64,000 bases of DNA from Amedibacillus dolichus DSM 3991 (GTDB taxonomy: Bacteria > Bacillota_I > Bacilli_A > Erysipelotrichales > Erysipelotrichaceae): the NCBI RefSeq assembly GCF_000154285.1, contig NZ_DS483474.1:186001-250000 (forward strand). Reading direction: 5' to 3'. The position numbers and the translations under genes are program-made. Positions within the stretch are counted from its first letter, which is position 1. Every line of letters begins with the position of its first letter. Shown here in pieces: positions 49,774-59,779 of the stretch. Under the pieces are notes generated by a model, which was not told the DNA's origin, searched no databases, and saw only the letters and a list, made by a program, of their open reading frames with translations.

Positions 49774-51510
49774 ATGTTACAAATCATAGGCACATTGCTT
49801 ATCTTTCTTATTTTGATCTTTCCGATAGGAAATTATGTTTATCATATTGCTACCGGTAAGAAGAGCTTTGTCGATCCGCTCTTTGATCGCATAGATAATA
49901 CGCTTTATAAGGTATTAAGAATACATACAGCGAGTATGGGGTGGAAAAAATATGCTTTATCGTTATTGCTTGTGAATGCCTGCTTGATTTTTGTTGGCTA
50001 TTTGATTTTAAGACTACAAGCTACAAGTCTTTTAAACCCAAATGGTGTCGGTGGCATGGAGGAAGCCTTATCCTTTAATACGATAATTTCCTTTATGACC
50101 AATACCAATCTTCAGCATTATGCAGGAGAATCCGGCTTATCTTATTTATCACAGATGTTAGTGATTATTATGATGATGTTTACTTCGGCAGCAAGTGGCT
50201 ATGCTGCATGTATGGCTATGATACGTGGCTTATTAGGAAAACCAATGGGGAATTTCTATGTTGACTTCATACGTATCATTACTCGCTTTTTATTGCCGAT
50301 GTCCTTTTTTGTCGGTTTATTCCTTGTATGGCAAGGTGTACCACAAAATCTAGCTTCCAATATGACACTTACAACGCTGGAAGGAAAGCTACAGGATATT
50401 GCCAGCGGACCGATTGCAGCGCTAGAATCTATTAAACATTTAGGAACAAACGGTGGTGGCTTTTTAGGAGCCAATTCCGCAACACCACTTGAAAATCCAA
50501 CCATTCTTACCAATCTTGCCGAACTCTATTCCATGATGCTTTTACCGGCATCTTGTGTGTTTGTCTTTGGTCGTATGGCATACGATAAACATCAAGAAAA
50601 GAAAGTAAAGGAAGGGGTTCTTTCCATCAGTGAAGCTCCTGCACAAAAGCGTGTGTGGCTTGGTAAAGAGGGCAGAACAATCTTTGTTGCAATGTCTGTC
50701 TTATTTGTTATCGGATTGGGTCTTTGTTTTTATAGCGAAAGTCAAGGAAATTCAGCTGTGGAGGCTGTGGGTATTTCTCAAACAGCAGGGAATATGGAAG
50801 GTAAAGAGGTACGCTTCGGAGTAGCGCAATCTTCCTTATTTACAACGGTAACAACATCTTTTACGACCGGAACCGTAAACAATATGCACGATACCTTGAC
50901 ACCGCTTGGTGGTTTTGTGCCAATGTTGCACATGATGTTGAATGTGGTGTTCGGCGGTGCGGGAGTCGGCTTAATGAATATGCTAATCTATGCGATTTTG
51001 GCAGTCTTTATCTGTGGCTTGATGATTGGCAGAACACCGGAATATCTAGGTAAGAAAATCGAAGGAAAGGAAATGAAGCTGGCAGCTTTAAGCATCATTA
51101 TTCACCCACTGCTTATTTTAGCTTTTAGTGCACTTGCCGTATCTACACAAGCAGGCTTAGAGGGCATAAGCAATCCGGGTTATCATGGACTTTCACAAAT
51201 ATTGTATGAATTTGCATCATCGGCAGCCAATAACGGCTCCGGCTTTGAAGGGTTAGCCGATAATACATTGTTTTGGAATTTAGCATGTGGTGTGGTTATG
51301 TTTTTAGGACGTTATATGTCAATTATCATTCAGCTGGGTATTGCCGGTAGCTTGATGCAAAAAACAGAAGTAAATGAAACAATCGGAACACTAAAAACCA
51401 ATACTGCTTCCTTTGCGATCATTCTTGTTGTCGTTGTTTATATATTTGCCGCATTGACCTTCTTGCCGTCTTTGGCATTAGGTCCGATTGCCGAATTTTT
51501 AACCATCTAG
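49774..51510 (+). CDS. kdpA: Kdp potassium ATPase subunit A
   Basis: A 578-residue channel-like subunit that selects and binds K+. Four pore repeats are visible, with selectivity segments such as SFNTIISFMTNTNLQHYAGE, HLGTNGGGFLGAN, SFTTGTVNNMHDTLTPLGG and EFASSAANNGSGFEGL. Full length. AGGGAGG precedes the start. Confidence 0.97.
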   Translation: MLQIIGTLLIFLILIFPIGNYVYHIATGKKSFVDPLFDRIDNTLYKVLRIHTASMGWKKYALSLLLVNACLIFVGYLILRLQATSLLNPNGVGGMEEALSFNTIISFMTNTNLQHYAGESGLSYLSQMLVIIMMMFTSAASGYAACMAMIRGLLGKPMGNFYVDFIRIITRFLLPMSFFVGLFLVWQGVPQNLASNMTLTTLEGKLQDIASGPIAALESIKHLGTNGGGFLGANSATPLENPTILTNLAELYSMMLLPASCVFVFGRMAYDKHQEKKVKEGVLSISEAPAQKRVWLGKEGRTIFVAMSVLFVIGLGLCFYSESQGNSAVEAVGISQTAGNMEGKEVRFGVAQSSLFTTVTTSFTTGTVNNMHDTLTPLGGFVPMLHMMLNVVFGGAGVGLMNMLIYAILAVFICGLMIGRTPEYLGKKIEGKEMKLAALSIIIHPLLILAFSALAVSTQAGLEGISNPGYHGLSQILYEFASSAANNGSGFEGLADNTLFWNLACGVVMFLGRYMSIIIQLGIAGSLMQKTEVNETIGTLKTNTASFAIILVVVVYIFAALTFLPSLALGPIAEFLTI

Positions 51511-51530
51511 GAAAAAGGAGTTGAGATAGC

Positions 51531-53588
51531 ATGAGCAAAGCAAACAAATCAAAGCTGATAACCAAGGATATTTTAACTGCTTCGATCAAAGGAGCCTTTC
51601 GTAAGCTGAATCCACGCTATATGATGAAAAATCCGGTTATGTTCGTGGTAGAAGTCGGATTCATCATTTGTGTAATACTGATCTTTTTCCCGCATCTCTT
51701 TCATGATCAAGGAAGCTCCTTACGTATTTATAACAGCATTGTTGCTATCATTTTGTTTTTTACCTTATTATTTGCCAATTTTGCCGAGGCAGTCGCAGAA
51801 GGACGTGGCAAAGCACAGGCGGAAACCTTGAAGAAAACCAAAAAGGATACGCAAGCAAGAGTTGTTTTGGAAAACGGTGAAGAAAAAACGATTTCCTCCA
51901 ATGATTTAAAAAAAGGAGATATCGTGCTTGTAAAGGCAGGTGAAATCATACCGGGTGATGGTGAAATTATCGAGGGAATTGCTAGTATTGATGAATCCGC
52001 AATCACCGGAGAATCCGCTCCGGTTACCAAGGAAAGCGGTGGTGATTTTGCCAGTGTAACAGGGGGAACACTTGTTGTATCGGATTGGATCAAAATCGAA
52101 ATTACATCAGATCCGGGACAGTCCTTCCTTGATAAAATGATTGCCTTGGTAGAGGGGGCTTCCAGACAGAAAACACCGAATGAAATAGCATTAAATACGT
52201 TGTTGGTTTCCTTAACGATTATTTTCCTGATTGTGATCGTTACCTTATATCCGATGGCAGCCTACTTAAATATTCATATCTCGATATCTACACTGATCGC
52301 TTTAACGGTTTGCTTGATACCGACTACGATCGGTGGCTTGTTAAGTGCAATCGGCATTGCCGGTATGGATCGGGTTACACGCTTTAATGTAATTGCGATG
52401 TCCGGAAAAGCAGTGGAGGCTTGCGGTGATGTCGATACCATGATTTTGGATAAAACCGGAACGATTACCTTTGGTAACCGATTAGCAAGTGAATTTCTTC
52501 CCGTAGATGGCGTAGAAGAAAAGGAATTGATTGATGTTGCCTGCATGGCTTCGCTTTACGATGATACACCGGAAGGAAAATCAACCGTAGAGCTTGCTAT
52601 GAAGCTTGGAAGTACGATTTGTAAAAGCGATTATGAGCATGTTGAAATAATGGAATTTAGTGCCGCTACGAAAATGAGCGGAATTGATACAAAAGACGGA
52701 CATAGGATTCGTAAAGGGGCACAGGACGCTATAAGTGCTTATATTTCACAAAAGCATGGAACCATTCCTAAGGATCTTACACAAAAGGTCAATCAAATTT
52801 CTAAGCTAGGTGGAACACCGCTTGTTGTATGTGTAGATGAGCGTGTCTTAGGTGTTATTTATTTAAAGGATACTGTTAAACCGGGTTTGGCACAGCGTTT
52901 TGAGCGTTTACGTAAAATCGGTATTAAAACGATTATGTGTACCGGTGATAATCCATTGACTGCTGCCACGATAGCAGCAGAGGCAGGGGTTGATGGTTAT
53001 ATTGCCGAGTGTAAGCCGGAGGATAAAATTGATGCTATTAAGAAAGAGCAGGCAGAGGGAAAAATCGTTGCGATGAGTGGTGATGGTACCAACGATGCTC
53101 CGGCACTTGCCCAAGCTAATGTCGGTATTGCGATGAATAGCGGTACAACGGCTGCTAAGGAAGCTGCCAATATGGTCGATCTTGATTCCAATCCAACCAA
53201 GCTATTGGAAATCGTAGAAATCGGAAAGCAGCTGTTAATTACACGTGGATCTTTAACTACTTTCTCTATTGCCAATGATGTCGCAAAATATTTTGCTATC
53301 ATTCCGGCTATGTTTACCGCAGCGATTCCGCAAATGGAAGTCTTGAATATCATGCAGCTGACTTCCTCCTCCAGTGCTATATTATCTGCCCTGATTTTCA
53401 ATGCCATCATTATTCCATGCTTGATTCCATTAGCAATGAAGGGAGTTGCATACAAACCGATGAGTGCTTCTCGAATGCTGGGAAGAAATATGCTGATCTA
53501 TGGATTAGGTGGTGTGATTTGTCCTTTTATCGGTATTAAGCTGATTGATCTTATGATTTCACCGCTATTGTTATTACTTGGCTTATAA
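51531..53588 (+). CDS. kdpB: Kdp potassium ATPase subunit B
   Basis: A 685-residue P-type ATPase. The phosphorylated Asp is Asp307 in ILDKTGT. The dephosphorylation motif TGES is at residues 159-162, with Ser162 at the site whose phosphorylation inhibits the E. coli pump. [12 protein letters not shown] forms the hinge. Full length. Confidence 0.98.
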   Translation: MSKANKSKLITKDILTASIKGAFRKLNPRYMMKNPVMFVVEVGFIICVILIFFPHLFHDQGSSLRIYNSIVAIILFFTLLFANFAEAVAEGRGKAQAETLKKTKKDTQARVVLENGEEKTISSNDLKKGDIVLVKAGEIIPGDGEIIEGIASIDESAITGESAPVTKESGGDFASVTGGTLVVSDWIKIEITSDPGQSFLDKMIALVEGASRQKTPNEIALNTLLVSLTIIFLIVIVTLYPMAAYLNIHISISTLIALTVCLIPTTIGGLLSAIGIAGMDRVTRFNVIAMSGKAVEACGDVDTMILDKTGTITFGNRLASEFLPVDGVEEKELIDVACMASLYDDTPEGKSTVELAMKLGSTICKSDYEHVEIMEFSAATKMSGIDTKDGHRIRKGAQDAISAYISQKHGTIPKDLTQKVNQISKLGGTPLVVCVDERVLGVIYLKDTVKPGLAQRFERLRKIGIKTIMCTGDNPLTAATIAAEAGVDGYIAECKPEDKIDAIKKEQAEGKIVAMSGDGTNDAPALAQANVGIAMNSGTTAAKEAANMVDLDSNPTKLLEIVEIGKQLLITRGSLTTFSIANDVAKYFAIIPAMFTAAIPQMEVLNIMQLTSSSSAILSALIFNAIIIPCLIPLAMKGVAYKPMSASRMLGRNMLIYGLGGVICPFIGIKLIDLMISPLLLLLGL

Positions 53589-53599
53589 AGGAGATTGTT

Positions 53600-54226
53600 A
53601 TGAAAAAGATATGGAAAAATATACGAACTGCACTTGTTGTATCCTGTGCGATGTTCTTACTTTGTGGATTTGCTTATCCGATGGCGCTTACCGCAGTATC
53701 TCAACTTGTATTTCCTAAGCAGGCAAATGGAAGTGTTGTAGAATATGATGGAAAAGCGGTTGGATCTGCACTGGTTGGTCAAGATTTCAGTGATGAGCGC
53801 TTATTTCATTGTCGTCCTTCTGCTTATAAGTATAATACCTATACGCAAGAGGATTTAGAAAAGCAGACATACAGTGGACCTGCTTCCGGAAGCAACAACT
53901 ACGCACCAAGCAATCCACAGCTTCAAAAGCGCATTGAAAAAGATGTAAAACAGCTTTTAAAGGACAATCCGACAATGAAAAAAGAGGATATACCCGATGA
54001 TATGATTACAGCCTCCGGTTCCGGTTTAGATCCGCACATTTCCGTAGAAGCAGCTAAATTTCAAATTGATCGCATTGCCAAACATACCGGACTTTCCAAA
54101 CAGGAGTTGGAAAAGTTAATTGATAAACATACCGAACAGCCATTGTTGTCTGTCTTTGGGGAGCAATATGTAAATGTATTGGAGCTAAATGTATCGTTGA
54201 TTGAACAGCTGCCTAGCTTTTCCTAA
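53600..54226 (+). CDS. kdpC: Kdp potassium ATPase subunit C
   Basis: A 208-residue periplasm-facing subunit with one N-terminal helix (about 10-32). The block VGQDFSDERLFHCRPSA, SGSGLDPHIS and the end VLELNVSL are the family markers. It completes kdpFABC, 11 bases after kdpB. Confidence 0.96.
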   Translation: MKKIWKNIRTALVVSCAMFLLCGFAYPMALTAVSQLVFPKQANGSVVEYDGKAVGSALVGQDFSDERLFHCRPSAYKYNTYTQEDLEKQTYSGPASGSNNYAPSNPQLQKRIEKDVKQLLKDNPTMKKEDIPDDMITASGSGLDPHISVEAAKFQIDRIAKHTGLSKQELEKLIDKHTEQPLLSVFGEQYVNVLELNVSLIEQLPSFS

Positions 54227-54273
54227 GTATCAAAATAAAGCGCAGGCATGTATAGGAATGCTTACATCGTTAA

Positions 54274-54302
54274 TGACATAGGTGTTAAGAGGGTGCTATA
54301 AT
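54274..54302 (+). promoter_or_regulatory. Separate promoter for kdpE and kinase gene
   Basis: An extended -10, TGCTATAAT (54294-54302), with a TGACAT-like -35 (54274-54279) at 17 bases, lies in the kdpC-kdpE gap. The regulator genes can thus be expressed without the pump operon. Confidence 0.6.
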
Positions 54303-54336
54303 AAAAACAATAAAAAACAAAAGTCAGGTGAGGAAG

Positions 54337-55077
54337 ATGAGTCAAAATATAAAAATCTTGATTGTAGAGGACGATGGTCCGATTCGTAATTTAATAGCTA
54401 CGGCTTTGCAAACCAATGCGTATAAATATGATTTGGCCGCAAATGGAAAAACCGCTTTGTTAGCATTATCAACCCATCATTATGATATTGTCTTATTGGA
54501 TTTGGGGCTACCGGATAAAGACGGTATTGAAATCATCGATCAGCTGCGAACGTTTTCTACAACCCCGATCATCGTCATAAGTGCACGTACCAATGATGAG
54601 GATAAAATTGCAGCCCTTGATGCCGGAGCCGATGATTATTTAACCAAGCCCTTTAGTGTAGAGGAACTTCTTGCCAGAGTACGCTCTACCTTGCGCAGAG
54701 CACAATTTTTGGAAAATCAAAAAAGTCAGCGAGAAGAAATTGCCTTTGAAAACGGTGATTTAAAGATTGATTATCCTTCAAGGACAGTATATTTCCAGGG
54801 AAAAGAACTGCACTTAATGCCCATCGAATACAATTTATTATGTCTTTTGGCACACAATGTCGGTAGAGTATTGACCCATCAATATATCTTAGATAAGGTT
54901 TGGACCAATGCCATGGAATCGGATTTATCCTCTCTGCGTGTATATATGACGACTTTGCGTAAGAAAATCGAAAAGAACAGCATGCAGAAATATATTCAAA
55001 CGCATATCGGAGTCGGATATAAAATGATAAGAGTAACGGATACCAAAGAGGATTCAAATGATGAAGCAGGAGCATAA
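54337..55077 (+). CDS. kdpE: Response regulator KdpE
   Basis: A 246-residue OmpR-type regulator. The receiver has the acidic pair near VEDDG, the phospho-Asp in VLLDLGLPDKDG and the Lys in YLTKPFS. The winged-helix DNA-binding domain covers about 135-240 (SDLSSLRVYMTTLRKKIE). ATG 54337 follows GTGAGGAAG. The start of the kinase gene overlaps its 3' end by 20 bases. Confidence 0.95.
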   Translation: MSQNIKILIVEDDGPIRNLIATALQTNAYKYDLAANGKTALLALSTHHYDIVLLDLGLPDKDGIEIIDQLRTFSTTPIIVISARTNDEDKIAALDAGADDYLTKPFSVEELLARVRSTLRRAQFLENQKSQREEIAFENGDLKIDYPSRTVYFQGKELHLMPIEYNLLCLLAHNVGRVLTHQYILDKVWTNAMESDLSSLRVYMTTLRKKIEKNSMQKYIQTHIGVGYKMIRVTDTKEDSNDEAGA

Positions 55078-56635
55078 AAGAACGATGGGAAGGTTTGTGA
55101 ATATGCACGTTGAGCGTAAAAAGCTATATCTTAGTTTATTGATCTTAACGCTTTCGACATTTATCGGCTTTCTTTTCTTTCAGCTTGGCTTTAATGATTC
55201 CAACATTATTATGCTGTATTTATTAGCAGTATTTTTGATTGCCATTATTACAGCTAATCGTATTTACAGCATTATTTTTTCTTTTATCAGCGTATTGATT
55301 TTTAATTACTTTTTTACCTTTCCGCTCTTAAGCTTATCGGCATACGATTCCGGATATCCGATGACCTTTGTGATCATGTTTACCGTTGCTTTTGTAACGA
55401 GTACGCTTGCGGCAAAGATTCAACAAAATTCGCACTTTTCTGCCCTTATTGCGCAAAGAACCCGTATTTTATTGGAAACCAATCAAATGCTGCAAAAGGA
55501 AATAACCAAAGAGGGGATTATTCAAAAGGGGTGCGAACAGCTTTATAAGCTTTTGAAGCGTGATATTGTTTTTTATCCATATAGTGAGCATGAGCTACAA
55601 GAGGTGTATGTTTATCCACCACAAACAAGTGAGCATTTCAAAGATGTATTATCCGATGAAATTCATGTCGCAAGATGGGTTGCAAAACATAATCGTCATG
55701 GCGGTGCTTCTACCGATTATCTTCCAAATTCGAAGTATTTGTATTTGGCAGTTCGTGCCGATCATAATGTATATGGGGTATTGGGAATTTATTTGGATAA
55801 GGAACAGTTGGATTCCTATGAAAATGATATTTTATTGGCTATTTTAGGTGAAATTGCGTTTGCCTTGGAAATCGAACATATCAACGATGAGAAAAAGCAG
55901 AGTGAGCTAAGGGCGAAAAACGAACAGCTGCGTGCTGATTTGTTGCGTTCTATTTCACATGATTTAAGAACACCGCTGACTTCGATTTCCGGCAATGCCG
56001 ATATGCTTGTCAGTAAGGAGCAGGAATTAGCTCAAAAGGATCGCTTACAGCTTTATGAAGATATTTACGATGATTCCTTATGGTTGATCAATCTAGTTGA
56101 AAATCTATTATCCATTACACGTATGGAGGAGGGAGCTATTCGATTAAAGCTGGAACCGCAGATGATTGAAGATATTTTATACGAAGCTTTGAAGCATGTC
56201 AGTCGTAAGAAAAAGGAACATCATCTTCATGTACAGATTGATGATGATTTGTTAATGGCAGATATGGAAGCTCATTTGATTATTCAGGTCATCATCAATT
56301 TGGTTGATAATGCAATCAAATATACACCGCAAGGTTCTAATATCACACTTCATGCTTATCAAAAGGAAGATATGGTTACGATTGAGGTTTACGATGATGG
56401 GGCAGGTATTCCCGATGATAAAAAAGAGCATATTTTTGATAAGTTTTATCGTGGTAATACGAAGATTGTCGATAGCAAGCGAAGTCTTGGTTTAGGCTTG
56501 GCATTGTGTAAGTCCATTGTTCACTCTCATGGCGGTGAGATTCATGTAATGGATCGTATTCCACATGGCGCAATGTTTTATTTCACATTGCCGGCAACAA
56601 AGCTGAAATTAGAGGAGCATGGGGAAGTTTCATAA
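55058..56635 (+). CDS. kdpD: KdpD kinase half (DUF4118-GAF-histidine kinase)
   Basis: A 525-residue sensor kinase that lacks the N-terminal KdpD and USP domains. It starts with four DUF4118 helices (about 22-118), then a GAF domain (about 145-275), a HisKA domain with His301 (SISHDLRTPLTS) and an HATPase domain (NLVDNAIKYTP, DDGAGIPDD, GLGLALCKSIV). Its DUF4118-GAF part clearly parallels that of the 47499 gene. Overlap with kdpE points to coupled expression. Later starts, such as ATG 55103, are possible. Confidence 0.92.
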   Translation: MMKQEHKRTMGRFVNMHVERKKLYLSLLILTLSTFIGFLFFQLGFNDSNIIMLYLLAVFLIAIITANRIYSIIFSFISVLIFNYFFTFPLLSLSAYDSGYPMTFVIMFTVAFVTSTLAAKIQQNSHFSALIAQRTRILLETNQMLQKEITKEGIIQKGCEQLYKLLKRDIVFYPYSEHELQEVYVYPPQTSEHFKDVLSDEIHVARWVAKHNRHGGASTDYLPNSKYLYLAVRADHNVYGVLGIYLDKEQLDSYENDILLAILGEIAFALEIEHINDEKKQSELRAKNEQLRADLLRSISHDLRTPLTSISGNADMLVSKEQELAQKDRLQLYEDIYDDSLWLINLVENLLSITRMEEGAIRLKLEPQMIEDILYEALKHVSRKKKEHHLHVQIDDDLLMADMEAHLIIQVIINLVDNAIKYTPQGSNITLHAYQKEDMVTIEVYDDGAGIPDDKKEHIFDKFYRGNTKIVDSKRSLGLGLALCKSIVHSHGGEIHVMDRIPHGAMFYFTLPATKLKLEEHGEVS

Positions 56636-56649
56636 ATTGTATATAACAT

Positions 56650-56685
56650 AGCTTACTATCGTATAAGAGGTAGTAAGCTTTTTTA
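56650..56685 (+). terminator. Terminator of the kdpE-kinase transcript
   Basis: AGCTTACTATC pairs with GGTAGTAAGCT around GTATAAGA, followed by TTTTTT. Confidence 0.85.
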
Positions 56686-56875
56686 TGAGCAAAAAAATGG
56701 AGTCAGTTTTGTTAATGTTTATAAGGTTTTTCCGCAGCTGATAAATTTATTGTATCTTTAAATATGACATGGTATATTAACATCATGAGAGGAAAGCTAA
56801 TAGCTTGGTAGGTAATGATATAATATTTTAAAACTAGATTCAGTTGTGAATCGGTAGAATATGAGGGAGAAAACT

Positions 56876-57991
56876 ATGAAAATATATAAAAAGAAATCTG
56901 TTTTGGCTATATTAACAATTCTCATTATACTATGCTTTTTGTTGTATTTAAGGATACATGAAGAAAACAATAAGTATTTAAAGGATATGAAATATTTTAT
57001 AAATACTGTTGAAGAAAATTATCCATATTAAGAATATTTGAATTTTGATGAAAAGAAAGATTTTTATTTAGAAGCCGCACAAAGTTGCGAAAGCTTAGAA
57101 GAATTTTATAAGCTTCTAAAATCAATAGTGAAACCATACAACGGCTTGGGACATTTATTTATTTTAAATGCAGAGGAATATTACTTGCATCAAGTTACGT
57201 ATGATATGGCGTTAGAGGATCGTTTAATATCACTTGAAAATGACAATTATAAAATTTTGAATGATAATGAAGTCAAAGCTACGTATGATTAACTGTCAAG
57301 CCTAACAGGTACTACCCTTGATAAGGTAAAGCAATCCATGTATGAAAATCAAAACGGAGAGAATAAAGAAAACGTTCATTTTCAAAAATATGACGATGTG
57401 TTGGTTATTAAAATAGATTCTTTTGATTATTCCTTAATAGAAAATGATCTGAAAATCATAAAAGAATATTTAGCTACCTATGATGGAGATTGTATAGCTT
57501 TTGATATTAGAGAAAATAGCGGAGGAGCAGATTCCTATTGGATAAATCTTGTTGCAATGACATCAGATCAAGATTATGAATATAATAAAAAAGTTACAGG
57601 TAGAGGTGAAATTTCTTTATCTTATGTTAAAGAGGAAATTGAGGACGCAATTTTGCATCAATCAAAAGATGATTTTGAAATTCAAGTTGAGAAAAAGATA
57701 GAATCTCAGAATATTTATAATTTCCCCAAAAGGTATATATTAACAAGCAGTAAAAACTTTTCGTCAGCTGACACATTTGTAAAGTTTGCTAAGGAAAGCA
57801 ACTATGCAGTTAGTGTAGGAGAACATACAAAAGGAAGCGGAGGGGATTTTTTGAACCCTATGTTGATTGAATTGCCGAATACACATATCGTATTTAGAAT
57901 GGACGCTTGTAAAAGTGATGAAATAGGAAGTAAACCGGATATTGCCGTAACCGGTGATGCGTTGCAATTTTTCTTGAGTATGGAAAAATAA
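56876..57991 (+). pseudogene. S41-family peptidase with two in-frame stop codons
   Basis: One continuous reading frame of 371 codons is broken by TAA at 57029-57031 and TAA at 57290-57292, and is otherwise intact. The N-terminus has a membrane anchor (ILTILIILCFLLYLRI). The C-terminal half has S41 features: FDIRENSGGADSYW, then SSKNFSSADTFVKFA with the catalytic Ser, and GEHTKGSGGDF. Both stops could be single changes from GAA or CAA. AGGGAG precedes the first ATG. It is most likely a recent pseudogene. Confidence 0.85.
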
Positions 57992-58147
57992 AATCTTATG
58001 AATTAAATTATTTCGAGATTAAAACTATTGATGATAAAAAAGAATAGAGTTCAATTAAATAAAATTCAATAACCTAGATTCCCTATTCTATGTTTCCCAA
58101 TTTCTAATTGTAAAAGGATATTTCACAAAAATTGAAATCTCCTTTAA

Positions 58148-58546
58148 TCGTTTATATACAACCTATTACCTAATAAATTAAAAAACAAAGTTCATAAAGA
58201 CTTTGATTTACAGGGATTTGAACCATCGGGTGGAGTAGGGCAAAAGCTGGCGATTGCCAGAGCCTTATATAAAAATACACCGTTAATTATTTTAGACGAA
58301 CCGACTGCTGCTTTAGATCCACGGGCAGAATATGAGATTTATCAATCATTTGAAGCATTAACTGAGAATCGATTGGCTTTTTATATTTCTCATAGATTAT
58401 CATCATCAAGATTTTGTGATCAAATATTGGTATTTAAAGATGGAAAAATAGTAGAGCAGGGAAATCACAATGAACTAATGGAATTGAAGAATTATTATTT
58501 TGAATTATATGAAATGCAATCAAAGTATTATGTAGAGAAGCAGTAA
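58148..58546 (+). pseudogene. ABC transporter ATPase fragment, 5' end lost
   Basis: An open frame without a start codon encodes the C-terminal half of an export-type ABC ATPase: a degraded signature motif SGGVGQ, Walker B LIILDEPTAALDP, the H-loop ISHRLS and VEQGNHNELM. The Walker A half and membrane part are missing. The signature is altered (PSGGVGQK rather than LSGGQ). An in-frame stop lies just upstream at 58145. Confidence 0.85.
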
Positions 58547-58560
58547 TTTGCTTCTTTTTC
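58537..58560 (+). terminator. Terminator after the ABC fragment
   Basis: GAAGCA and TGCTTC around a six-base loop, then TTTTTC. Confidence 0.7.
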
Positions 58561-58564
58561 TATA

Positions 58565-58942
58565 CTACTTTCTATCCTTTATCAAATGATAAGCGTTGTA
58601 AATGATAAACGGAATAGAGCTGATTGCTCCGGCAAGGGTGTAAATAGGAAAGGTAATAAAGGCGATGATAATTTTAGGAGCAAGCACAGTAAACCAATTA
58701 CGGCTAATGTGAGAGAAGAATATCAAACCGGTTGGAATACCGGAAAAAAGCAAGCCGAATAAAATGGTGAAAGGCACTATTCCGATAGGTTGAGGAACCG
58801 TCATATTTTTATGAGTCAAAAGAGCGATATACGCAGGATCGTTAAATTGATGGATTTGATAAATAGCTAGGAAATAACCGATTACACAACCGATAATTAA
58901 AAATACGCTAATGAGCAAAATTCGTTGCAGTTCTTTTTTCAT
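58565..58942 (-). CDS. Hypothetical membrane protein
   Basis: A 125-residue protein with three hydrophobic segments (about residues 7-27, 53-77, 87-115) and a basic C-terminus. No family recognised. GAAAGGATTC precedes the start on the minus strand. It lies between decaying genes and an AbiE pair. Confidence 0.6.
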   Translation of the reverse strand: MKKELQRILLISVFLIIGCVIGYFLAIYQIHQFNDPAYIALLTHKNMTVPQPIGIVPFTILFGLLFSGIPTGLIFFSHISRNWFTVLAPKIIIAFITFPIYTLAGAISSIPFIIYNAYHLIKDRK

Positions 58943-59130
58943 AATATGAATCCTTTCAAGTATTATATTTGTCTAAGAACAGTATAGCATTATGGAATAA
59001 GATTGTCTTTATTTTTCAAGTTTATCACACATGACAGTTATAGAAGAAATAGTAAAGATGGATATAGATAAAATATCAATAAACGGTGAATTTTTGTATA
59101 TCCGATAAATATCATTGTTATAAGTATTAG

Positions 59131-59170
59131 TTTACATTTGTACATAAATAATATAAAATATACGTACGAA
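59131..59170 (+). promoter_or_regulatory. Promoter and candidate operator of the AbiE operon
   Basis: TTTACA (59131-59136) and TAAAAT (59154-59159) are 17 bases apart. TTGTACATA (59138-59146) faces TACGTACGAA (59161-59170) as imperfect inverted repeats flanking the -10 box, in keeping with known AbiEi autoregulation. Confidence 0.6.
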
Positions 59171-59180
59171 AGGAAAATAT

Positions 59181-59762
59181 ATGGATAAAAAACTAGAAAA
59201 ACTGTTTAATGATTACCATGTGGTTAGTTGTAAGATGCTTTTAGAAAATGGCTATACAAAGTACCAAATTATGAATTTGGTGAAAAAAGGTTTTTTGTAT
59301 CGTGTTCGAAAGGGGTTGTATAGGTTACATAATGAAATAGATGATGAATTTCATATTTATCAAAAAAACAATTCGTATATCGTTTATAGTAATGAAACCG
59401 CATTGTACCTTCACAATCTAACGGATCGTTTTCCAAATCCGTTAAGTGTTACAACAAAAAGCGGATATCATGTACGGAATAAAAAACTTAAAGTATATTA
59501 TGTTAAAGAAGAATTTTTGGATAATAATGTAGTCATATTGAATTCTCCACAAGGAAATCCGATTTATGTTTATGATATAGAAAGAACCATTTGTGATATT
59601 GTAAAAAACAAAAATCGTATGGATCCACAGGTATATATTCAGGGATTACAGAATTATTTTTTGAGAGGAAAACCAAATTTAAGAAAGTTATCGAAAATAT
59701 CGAAGCTTTTAAATATTCAGCAGAAAATGATGAGTATTATAGAATTATATGTGAAGCCATAA
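59181..59762 (+). CDS. abiEi: AbiEi-family antitoxin/regulator
   Basis: A 193-residue protein with an N-terminal winged helix (about 1-60: VSCKMLLENGYTKYQIMNLVKKGFLYRVRKGLYRL) and the AbiEi middle/C-terminal region (SNETALYLHNLTDRFP, YDIERTICDIVKNK). It represses its operon and counters AbiEii in type IV toxin-antitoxin systems. It starts after GAAAGGA. Confidence 0.9.
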   Translation: MDKKLEKLFNDYHVVSCKMLLENGYTKYQIMNLVKKGFLYRVRKGLYRLHNEIDDEFHIYQKNNSYIVYSNETALYLHNLTDRFPNPLSVTTKSGYHVRNKKLKVYYVKEEFLDNNVVILNSPQGNPIYVYDIERTICDIVKNKNRMDPQVYIQGLQNYFLRGKPNLRKLSKISKLLNIQQKMMSIIELYVKP

Positions 59763-59779
59763 TCATATAAGGAGAAAGT

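Noticed and set aside
51728-53455. Long minus-strand ORFs opposite kdpB
   Set aside because: They are shadows of the codon pattern of kdpB; no start signals or family features.
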